From CAZRHH01 sp964599885 (GTDB lineage: Bacteria > Chloroflexota > Dehalococcoidia > DSTF01 > JACRBR01): a stretch of 13,567 nt of DNA. Each line of letters begins with the position of its first letter. Positions within the stretch are counted from its first letter, which is position 1. The stretch is from the NCBI GenBank assembly GCA_964599885.1, contig CAZRHH010000081.1:1-13567 (forward strand), read 5' to 3'. A model generated the notes under the pieces. It saw nothing but the letters and a program-made list of their open reading frames with translations, did no database searches and was not told the DNA's origin. Of this stretch, positions 7,144 through 12,319 are shown piece by piece. The translations under genes and the position numbers were made by a program.

Positions 7144-8238
7144 TTACTTCTCGGCGACGAACGCGGCGTAGAGCGGCTGCTCGAGATGGAGTTCGCGCAG
7201 GTTCGTCAGCCCGACGCCGGTCGCCATCTCTTCGACCTCGGCGCGCGTGAAGAAGCCCACGGCGTGACCGCCCTTCGCGATCGCCTGCGGGATCTCGTAA
7301 AACAGGTCGATGTGCGAAAGTACGGCGTTGTACGGGCCGACCGCGTCCTCGACGCGCTCCGGCCCGCGTATCTCCGTGATCAGCAGCAGCCCATCGTCCT
7401 TCAGCGCCCGCCGCGCGTTCGCCAGCACGACGCGTGCGTCATCCATCTCATGCAGCGAGATCTGCGTGTAGATGAAGTCAAAAGCATCTTCGCTCGTCAG
7501 GTCTTCGCCGCGCATGACTTCGGCGTGTACGTGCTCGGTGAGGTTCTCGTCTTCGATCTTCCCTTTCGCGAGTCCGATCGACGTCGCATCTGAATCGACG
7601 CCGGTGACCGTACATTCGGGGAACGTGTGCGCGAGTGATACGAGGCCCGCGCCGGCGCCGCATCCCAGTTCGAGGATCGTACCGCCGTGCGACAGCCGCT
7701 CCGTTAGTTCGGGCAGTTCCGGGAGCAGCACGCTCGGCAGGAAGAGTTCGTACGCCGCCTTGCTGAATGCGTGGATCGCGTCGATCATTTCGCCGCCGAA
7801 GTCAGCGAACGGTATGCCCTCGCCGGTCGCAAAGCAGTCGGCGACACGGTCCGCGAGGCGCGATTCGACGGCGTGGCTTGTCGCCAGGCCTGCCGAATAC
7901 TGGAAGTCGCGATCGTCGAGCAGCAGTTGATCCATGAACGGCGCCATAGTGAAGCGCTCGGTCGCCGCCGAGTATTCGAGCAATTCGCCCGCAAGCGCGG
8001 TCTTCGCCCATGCGCGCACGTAACGCGCGTCGAGGCCTGTGCGCTCGACCAGATCGTCGAGTGTGAGGCCGCCCGGCGCGTCGGCGATCGCTTCAAAGAA
8101 GCCGAACTTCAATCCGTAGTAGGCCATGCGGAGACTCGCGGCGCCGGCTGCCCAGTCGAACAGCTTCATCGCCTGCGCGTCCTTCGTGACGTACGGCTGC
8201 GTCACGACGTGTTCTGTGGTGTGAGTTGGATTCGCCAT
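7144..8238 (-). CDS. SAM-dependent methyltransferase with N-terminal winged-helix-like domain (364 aa)
   Basis: Residues 25-110 (KLFDWAAGAASLRMAYYGLKFGFFEAI, then LTLDDLVERTGLDARYVRAW) look like the dimerising winged-helix domain of small-molecule O-methyltransferases. The Rossmann-type domain follows, with motif I ILELGCGAGAGLVSLA at 188-203, the acidic end of strand 2 in VTGVDSD (211-217), DFIYTQISLHEMDD near 254-267, and DDGLLLITEI at 281-290. The layout resembles mycobacterial Rv2258c-type proteins. The substrate cannot be deduced. The gene converges on the sugar dehydrogenase gene, with 23 bp between stop codons. The ATG at 8238 has GGGAG only two bases upstream; an internal ATG at residue 24 with AAGGA ten bases upstream is an alternative start that would keep all domains. 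Confidence 0.87.
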   Translation of the reverse strand: MANPTHTTEHVVTQPYVTKDAQAMKLFDWAAGAASLRMAYYGLKFGFFEAIADAPGGLTLDDLVERTGLDARYVRAWAKTALAGELLEYSAATERFTMAPFMDQLLLDDRDFQYSAGLATSHAVESRLADRVADCFATGEGIPFADFGGEMIDAIHAFSKAAYELFLPSVLLPELPELTERLSHGGTILELGCGAGAGLVSLAHTFPECTVTGVDSDATSIGLAKGKIEDENLTEHVHAEVMRGEDLTSEDAFDFIYTQISLHEMDDARVVLANARRALKDDGLLLITEIRGPERVEDAVGPYNAVLSHIDLFYEIPQAIAKGGHAVGFFTRAEVEEMATGVGLTNLRELHLEQPLYAAFVAEK

Positions 8239-8374
8239 TGCTCCCTGTGTGCGCCAGACGATTCGTTCGTCGGCATCAGACTCCTGGCTTGGACCGGAAT
8301 GCTGCGGCTGGTTGTCACGCCAATCAGACTACAGGCGAGGCGCGATGTGCAATCCGCTGGTGTCGCTCGACGAA

Positions 8375-9043
8375 TTACACTCCACTATCGTCCTCGCCGG
8401 TAGCCTTCTGGTCAAGTTCGGCCGTTTTGCAAGCCCAGACCGCGAACAGCGGATCATTCCGCCCGCCGAGGCTGCGATCCTGCGCCGTCGCCTCGCCGAA
8501 GCCGCCCGCGTTCGCGAAGTAGGCGCTGATCAGCCCCGCCCGCTCGCGGTCGTCGAGCGCGATCCAGATACGGACGGCCTTCGTCGCGAACATGCGGTTG
8601 CTGTACGTGAGAATGAATGGCGCGCCTGGCCGAAGTACCCGGCACACCTCCCGAAACGTCTCCAGCGGCTGCGTCATGTACTGCACCGAGACGGTGACGG
8701 CGCAGCCGTCGAACTCCGCGTCTCCGTAGGGCAGCCGGGGCTCGGCGTTGACGTCATGCACAACATAGTCGGTCAGTTGCGGGTTCTCCCGCAGTTCCGT
8801 CTCGTTCAGCCCCAGCCCCGCAAGCCGCCGCAGCCCCAGCGACGCCGGCATGTGCGACCGATAGCTCGACATCAGATCAAGCACATCGCCGCCCGCCGGC
8901 AGCAGCTCTTCGTACAGCGCTGAAGCAGCAGCGATCGCGATGTCGTCGATATGCACCACAAGCCGCGGCTCCCGGTAAAAGTCCGTATCCGGCGCCCCGT
9001 CCTCGCGCTCGAAGAAGTGCGGTTTGAAGGATGATTCGGGCAT
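8375..9043 (-). CDS. SAM-dependent methyltransferase of the VLDLMSS subfamily (222 aa)
   Basis: The protein follows a recognisable methyltransferase-fold pattern seen in bacteria and plants: FYREPRLVVHIDDIAIAA (22-39), VLDLMSSYRSHMP (54-66) in place of the usual DxGxGxG loop, GLNETELRENPQL (78-90), HDVNAEPRLPY (96-106), VTVSVQYMTQPLETFREV (116-133), RVLRPGAPFILTYSNRMF (135-152) and a C-terminal GGRNDPLFAVWA. From memory this subfamily typically has LDLMSSW.SH at motif I, so the glycine-poor loop is normal for it. Substrate is unknown. The start is placed at 9043: a longer frame to 9106 exists, but its extra 21 codons run through a heptamer tandem repeat and are proline-rich. GGAA lies eight bases before ATG 9043. 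The stop lies 137 bp upstream of the next minus-strand gene's start, with no close coupling. Confidence 0.85.
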   Translation of the reverse strand: MPESSFKPHFFEREDGAPDTDFYREPRLVVHIDDIAIAAASALYEELLPAGGDVLDLMSSYRSHMPASLGLRRLAGLGLNETELRENPQLTDYVVHDVNAEPRLPYGDAEFDGCAVTVSVQYMTQPLETFREVCRVLRPGAPFILTYSNRMFATKAVRIWIALDDRERAGLISAYFANAGGFGEATAQDRSLGGRNDPLFAVWACKTAELDQKATGEDDSGV

Positions 9044-9082
9044 TGTTGGTGTTCCGGGAGCAGCGCCGGGTCGAGGCGCTGG

Positions 9083-9103
9083 TGATTCGTGATTGGTGAT
9101 TGG
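9083..9103. repeat. Heptamer tandem repeat TGATTSG x3
   Basis: TGATTCG, TGATTGG and TGATTGG follow one another without a gap, just upstream of the methyltransferase start at 9043. Short tandem heptamers of this kind occur as intergenic elements in many genomes. The tract would be translated only if the methyltransferase began at 9106, which is an argument against that start. Confidence 0.6.
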
Positions 9104-9205
9104 CATCGACCGCTCGCTTCGATCCTATCGCGAGAGTACAGGATATGGCCCGACGCACGATCGCTGCCGATGATCAGAGTGTCCGAGCGGGCCGAGGACT
9201 GCATC

Positions 9206-9784
9206 ATGACGGTGGAAGCTGCCCACGAACCCGGCTGCGACCTGCACCACACCCGCCGCCAGCAGTGCACCGGGCCGGTGGTTGATGCTCGTCGCCGTGA
9301 ACGGATCCTCGCGCTGGAGCCGAGTCGTGGCGAGCGAGCCGGCGCCCAAGCCTCCAACGGCTGGCCGTCTTGGCTCACTTCTCCGCGCTTCGGCGCCGCC
9401 CTTGAGATGGTGCCAGCCGTCGCGCTCGCAATCATCTGGATCGGCAGCCTCTCGGCGTCCGTGCGATACCACGACCTCGCGTATCTGCACATGCTCGCAG
9501 CGGCGCCCTCATTCGGCTGGCTATGGCGCCGGCCAATCGGCTACGTCGCCGTGCCGATCGTCTGGCTCGTGCGCGGTGGCTTGATCTGGGTCGCGGGCAT
9601 CATGTGGGCAAGCGCCAACGACTATGGCCACTGGTTCAACAACTACGGCGACTCCTGCTGCCGCCCCGCATATCAACTCGGCATGCACACCCTGCTCGCC
9701 GCCGCCGTCGCGACCTCCGTACTCTCAGCCTACGCCGTCGGCTGGTGGCGCCGCGATCGTGATGCTCTCGCCGCCGACGAATGA
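9206..9784 (+). CDS. Four-helix membrane protein of unknown family, tandem paralogue 1 (192 aa)
   Basis: I do not recognise this family. The start at 9206 is chosen because the protein then aligns from residue 1 with the next gene and GAGG precedes it at eight bases; frames reaching back to 9089 add unaligned sequence. The N-terminal 60 residues are soluble, with C11-x3-H15-x5-C21 (CDLHHTRRQQC), then GPVVDARRRER. Predicted helices lie near 64-82, 91-108, 111-135 and 160-181. Motifs shared with the paralogue are RFGAA-E, A-AI-WIGSL, YHD--YLH, GW-WR, and CCRPAYQ--MH (151-161) leading into the last helix, which ends VGWWRR. Paired cysteines before helix 4 and the N-terminal Cys/His set could bind a metal or form disulfides. 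Function is unknown; membrane location is inferred from hydrophobicity. Confidence 0.8.
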   Translation: MTVEAAHEPGCDLHHTRRQQCTGPVVDARRRERILALEPSRGERAGAQASNGWPSWLTSPRFGAALEMVPAVALAIIWIGSLSASVRYHDLAYLHMLAAAPSFGWLWRRPIGYVAVPIVWLVRGGLIWVAGIMWASANDYGHWFNNYGDSCCRPAYQLGMHTLLAAAVATSVLSAYAVGWWRRDRDALAADE

Positions 9785-9831
9785 CGCAACCGAACCGTTC
9801 ACGCGCTGACCCGTCGGTGTAGGATTGCGCC

Positions 9832-10404
9832 ATGACGACGGACTTCAACCACGAATCCGGCTGCGACAAGAGGCACCCGAACAGCCAAGCGTGCAACGGC
9901 CCGGTGGCCGATGCGCGCCGCGCGGAGCGAAACCGCGCGATCGCGCTGGCCCGTGCTCAACACGGCAACGGAAACGAGTCGTGGATATCGTGGCGACCTG
10001 CGGCGCGCTTCGGTGCGGCATTTGAGGCGATCCCCGGCATTGCCGTTGCCATCGTTTGGATCGGCAGTCTGCCGGAGTCGCATCAGTACCACGACTTCGG
10101 ATATCTCCATCTGATCGCACTGCTCCCAGCTATCGGATGGTTTTGGCGTGGTGCCGTGGGCTGCGGAATCGCGCCGACAGTCTGGTTTGCGCGCCTGATT
10201 CTCCTTGCCGTGGCGGCGTCGATGTGGGGCCGTGCCAATGACCATGTGTCGATTTTCGTGTTCTCGGATCACCCACCAGCAGATGTCCACTGCTGTCGGC
10301 CGGCTTATCAAGCGGCTATGCATCTCGCCATGGCGTCGCTCGTCGCCTTGTCTGCGCTCTCCGCATACGGCGTCGGCTGGTGGCGACGGGAGCAACGCAA
10401 CTAG
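9832..10404 (+). CDS. Four-helix membrane protein of unknown family, tandem paralogue 2 (190 aa)
   Basis: This product aligns end to end with the preceding gene, with roughly half of positions alike by eye, so the pair arose by tandem duplication. The N-terminal C11-x3-H15-x5-C21 (CDKRHPNSQAC) and GPVADARRAER are kept, as are RFGAAFE near 59-65, WIGSL near 76-80, YHDFGYLH near 86-93, GWFWR near 102-106, CCRPAYQAAMH (154-164) and SAYGVGWWRRE at the end. Differences cluster in the third helix and in the loop before CCRP, which is three residues longer and carries extra histidines (SDHPPADVH). AGGA lies eight bases before the ATG, in a start region resembling that of paralogue 1. The gap to paralogue 1 is 47 bp, so co-transcription is likely. 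No family or function assigned. Confidence 0.8.
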   Translation: MTTDFNHESGCDKRHPNSQACNGPVADARRAERNRAIALARAQHGNGNESWISWRPAARFGAAFEAIPGIAVAIVWIGSLPESHQYHDFGYLHLIALLPAIGWFWRGAVGCGIAPTVWFARLILLAVAASMWGRANDHVSIFVFSDHPPADVHCCRPAYQAAMHLAMASLVALSALSAYGVGWWRREQRN

Positions 10405-10504
10405 CTCCGCCGCATTGCAAAGCGATGATCAGGGAACATCGCCGCGCGCGTAAGCGCCGGCCCCGCTTGCGGCGCGTCCCGCTGTTGCGGACAATGGACG
10501 CTGA

Positions 10505-10536
10505 ACCGCGAATCAGCCCGACCGCGAATCAGCCCG
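10505..10536 (+). repeat. Perfect 16-bp tandem duplication in the dehydratase leader
   Basis: accgcgaatcagcccg occurs at 10505-10520 and again at 10521-10536 without a mismatch. The second copy abuts the AAGGAG ribosome binding site of the next gene. A recent slippage duplication is the simplest explanation. Confidence 0.75.
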
Positions 10537-10548
10537 AAGGAGCCGCAG

Positions 10549-10857
10549 ATGGCCCTCAACAAGAATGAAGTCGAAGCGCGCCTCAAGGACATGTCCGGCT
10601 GGAAGCGCGATGACGACGAAATCGAGAAGAAGTTTCAGTTCGACGATTTCGCCGGTTCGATGGCGTTCGTCAACGGCGTTGCGAAGGCGGCCGAGGAGGC
10701 GGACCATCACCCGGACATCAGCATCAAGTACAACAAGGTGAAGCTGACGCTCTCGACCCACAGCGAGGGTGGCATCACCGAAAAGGACTTCGCGCTGGCG
10801 CAGCAGATCGACGCGATGCCCGGCCCGACCGCGGCGGAAAGCGACGTCTCAGCCTGA
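10549..10857 (+). CDS. Pterin-4a-carbinolamine dehydratase (4a-hydroxytetrahydrobiopterin dehydratase)
   Basis: The enzyme dehydrates 4a-hydroxytetrahydropterin, recycling the cofactor of aromatic amino acid hydroxylases; many bacterial homologues have no hydroxylase partner nearby, and none is visible here. The 102-residue length and the motifs fit the family: GWKRDDDEIEKKFQFDDFAGSMAFV (17-41), the active-site EEADHHPDISIKYNKV (49-64, His53-His54), THSEGGITEKD (70-80, His71) and FALAQQID (81-88). The C-terminal tail PGPTAAESDVSA is extra and probably disordered. AAGGAG seven bases before the ATG is a strong ribosome binding site. The DedA-family gene begins 29 bp downstream and is probably in the same transcript. 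Confidence 0.93.
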   Translation: MALNKNEVEARLKDMSGWKRDDDEIEKKFQFDDFAGSMAFVNGVAKAAEEADHHPDISIKYNKVKLTLSTHSEGGITEKDFALAQQIDAMPGPTAAESDVSA

Positions 10858-10886
10858 TACCCCGCGACCCCGCAAACGAACCCCCG

Positions 10887-11735
10887 GTGGACGACGAAAC
10901 GGACAACGCGCCTGAAACGGCCGAACACCCGGCCGCGCTCTGGATCCGGCGCAACTCCAACTACCTGATCCTCGGCGTCGTGCTGTTGCTGGTTGTGCTG
11001 CCGCGGGTCTCGCCGTGGGACGGGCTCAACAACAACCTCAACGTCTTCGCGCGTTTCAGCGAGTGGGTGCTGGGGCATCTTGAACGCCTCTTCAAGGACT
11101 ACGGCTACTACGTCGTGTTCTTCGGTGTGCTGCTCGAGAACAGCATGTTCCTCGGCCTGCTCGTGCCGGGGGCGATCATCCTGATCCTCGCCGGGCTCTC
11201 CGCGGAGAACGGTTCGATCAACATCTGGCTCGTGTTCGGACTCGCGATCAGCGCCACGATCATCGGCGACACGATCAGCTACATGATCGGGCGCATGGGT
11301 TGGACGAAGATGTTCGAGCGCATGGGCGTCGACAAGATGATCGAAAAGGTGCGCGAGCCGATGGAGTCAAACAGCACCTGGATCATCCTCGCCTATCACC
11401 TAGCGGGGTATTCGCGCGTGGTCGGCCCGGCGGCGGCGGGCATCTTCCGCATCCCGTTCCGCAAGTGGGCGCCGCTCGACTACACAGGCGGCGCGGTCTG
11501 GGTGTTGCTCTACACGATGGCTGGCGTCATTCTCGGGCTGGCCGGCGTCCAGTTCGGCGACACGAAGCGCATGGTGCAACTGCTCGAGTTCTTCTTCCTC
11601 GGCCTGCTCGTCGCCGCGATCATCTTCGCCGTCGCGCGCTCGGCGGCGAAAGCGCGCGGCGATGGCCCGGGCGCAGGCGGCGGCATGTTCGGGCGCCGTG
11701 CGTCAGTCGTCGTGCCGGCGGACGAGCGGGAGTAG
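10887..11735 (+). CDS. DedA-family (VTT domain) membrane protein
   Basis: DedA proteins are polytopic inner-membrane proteins; several flip undecaprenyl phosphate or phosphatidylethanolamine, and some act in proton-motive-force homeostasis. This 282-residue protein has an acidic cytosolic start, a first helix near 26-40, the re-entrant-type segment YGYYVVFFGVLLENSMFLGLLVPGAIILILAG (72-103), the IGDTISYMIGRMGW motif (126-139), and AYHLAGYSRVVGPAAAGIFRIPFRKW (169-194). A late helix near 232-250 and a basic glycine-rich tail follow. Compared with the usual R-F-x-P-x-x-R pattern, the first Arg is His171 and only the second (Arg177) is kept. The acidic residue that often follows PG in the re-entrant loop is alanine. 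The start is GTG with no clear ribosome binding site; no better in-frame start exists. Confidence 0.88.
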   Translation: MDDETDNAPETAEHPAALWIRRNSNYLILGVVLLLVVLPRVSPWDGLNNNLNVFARFSEWVLGHLERLFKDYGYYVVFFGVLLENSMFLGLLVPGAIILILAGLSAENGSINIWLVFGLAISATIIGDTISYMIGRMGWTKMFERMGVDKMIEKVREPMESNSTWIILAYHLAGYSRVVGPAAAGIFRIPFRKWAPLDYTGGAVWVLLYTMAGVILGLAGVQFGDTKRMVQLLEFFFLGLLVAAIIFAVARSAAKARGDGPGAGGGMFGRRASVVVPADERE

Positions 11736-11758
11736 CCGCTTTCGCGACTCTGATTGAA

Positions 11759-11782
11759 CCACAGAGTCACGAGGCACAGAGG
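11759..11782 (+). repeat. CACAGAGG-rich module, left copy
   Basis: ccacagagtcacgaggcaca and the following bases match the reverse complement of 12276-12300 apart from a few changes around one indel. Modules of this kind are, to my recollection, common dispersed intergenic repeats in several environmental bacterial phyla. TGAA precedes it directly (11755-11758). Confidence 0.7.
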
Positions 11783-11788
11783 ATCGCA

Positions 11789-11812
11789 CGGACAGGTCTT
11801 TGGAGCTGTCCG
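11789..11812 (+). terminator. Hairpin downstream of dedA, weak terminator candidate
   Basis: CGGACAG (11789-11795) and CTGTCCG (11806-11812) form a 7-bp stem with a 10-nt loop, 53 bp after the dedA stop. The downstream strand has only a short TTTT at 11826-11829, not directly after the stem, so intrinsic termination is doubtful. Confidence 0.3.
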
Positions 11813-11831
11813 CCTGCCGCTCGTGTTTTGC

Positions 11832-12015
11832 GAGTTCGTTTCGTAATTTTCATGTGTGAGTCCGGTCGTGGATTCGGTTGGGGAGTTCGTTTCGTAATTT
11901 TCATGTGTGAGTCCGGTCGTGGATTCGGTTGGGGGAGTTCGTTTCGTAATTTTCATGTGTGAGTCCGGGTCGTGGATGTGGTTGTGGGTGAGTTCGGTTC
12001 GTAATTTCGTTGTGC
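11832..12015. repeat. Tandem direct repeat, unit about 51 bp, three and a half copies
   Basis: Each unit begins gagttcgtttcgtaattttc, followed by atgtgtgagtccgg and a GTGG-rich end. Copies start at 11832, 11883, 11935 and 11990, with unit lengths of 51, 52 and 55 bp. Copies 1 and 2 are nearly identical (one extra G), copy 3 diverges in its last third, and copy 4 stops after about 25 bases. The whole unit is conserved with no variable spacer, so it is not a CRISPR array. A 51-bp unit is divisible by three, which is why both strands show spurious 17-residue repeats. Confidence 0.9.
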
Positions 12016-12145
12016 GCCGCTGGTGTTGTTCGTCATTGCGGTTGTTCCGGGCTACGCTGCGGCGCGTGGGACGAGGTGATGGGTTTCCGGGGAGTATCGG
12101 TGATTGTTGGCGGGATCTCCGAGCGGCAAATGTCACGTCCCCGAC

Positions 12146-12159
12146 GGAGCTGAAGCTCC
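12146..12159. repeat. Small GGAGC-TGAA-GCTCC hairpin within an intergenic element
   Basis: GGAGC (12146-12150) and GCTCC (12155-12159) flank a TGAA tetraloop. The wider context, cgtccccgacggagctgaag followed by ctcctccgctacgaag, looks like a dispersed intergenic element rather than unique sequence, but that is recollection, not a search result. Confidence 0.5.
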
Positions 12160-12275
12160 TCCGCTACGAAGTTCGAGGTGTGGGCCTGGCCGCTTGCGTG
12201 TTGCGCTTCCGGCGGCCCGTAGCTGCGGCAGGCCAACATGACACCGGCTGAAAGCCCGTGCCACAACAAGAAAAC

Positions 12276-12300
12276 CCTCTGTGCCTCTGTGCCTCTGTGG
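12276..12300 (-). repeat. CACAGAGG-rich module, right copy (inverted)
   Basis: Read on the minus strand this is ccacagaggcacagaggcac followed by agagg: an 8-bp periodic module (CACAGAGG) inverted relative to 11759-11782. TGAA follows it directly on the plus strand (12301-12304), matching the four bases outside the left copy. It lies 20 bp beyond the stop codon of the propeller protein gene. Confidence 0.7.
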
Positions 12301-12319
12301 TGAAAACGGCGCCCTGGGC

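Larger units (their letters stand above)
11736..12319. other. Non-coding repeat island between dedA and the propeller protein gene
   Basis: This 584-bp gap between convergent genes holds no credible gene. It is less GC-rich than its neighbours in the 11830-12015 stretch. It contains an inverted pair of CACAGAGG modules at its outer ends, a 7-bp-stem hairpin, three full copies and one partial copy of a ~51-bp direct repeat, and a GGAGC hairpin; these are listed separately. Frames crossing it encode only repeated shadow peptides (HENYETNS on the minus strand, RFVIFMCESG on the plus strand). Confidence 0.8.

Noticed and set aside
9044..9106. Longer N-terminus for the second methyltransferase
   Set aside because: The extra 21 codons translate the heptamer repeat and a proline-rich stretch, with no homology to the family start and no ribosome binding site.
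9125..10395. Two antisense frames (9125-9490 and 9799-10395) that resemble each other
   Set aside because: Their similarity only mirrors the duplication on the plus strand. The plus frames have the hydrophobic helices, matching starts and Cys/His conservation.
11832..12015. CRISPR array
   Set aside because: The whole unit repeats without variable spacers, the spacing drifts from 51 to 55 bp, and no cas gene is present.
11510..12136. Repeat protein with HENYETNS units on the minus strand, and RFVIFMCESG units on the plus strand
   Set aside because: Both come from the 51-bp DNA repeat, whose length is divisible by three. Neither frame has a plausible start or continues as normal protein.
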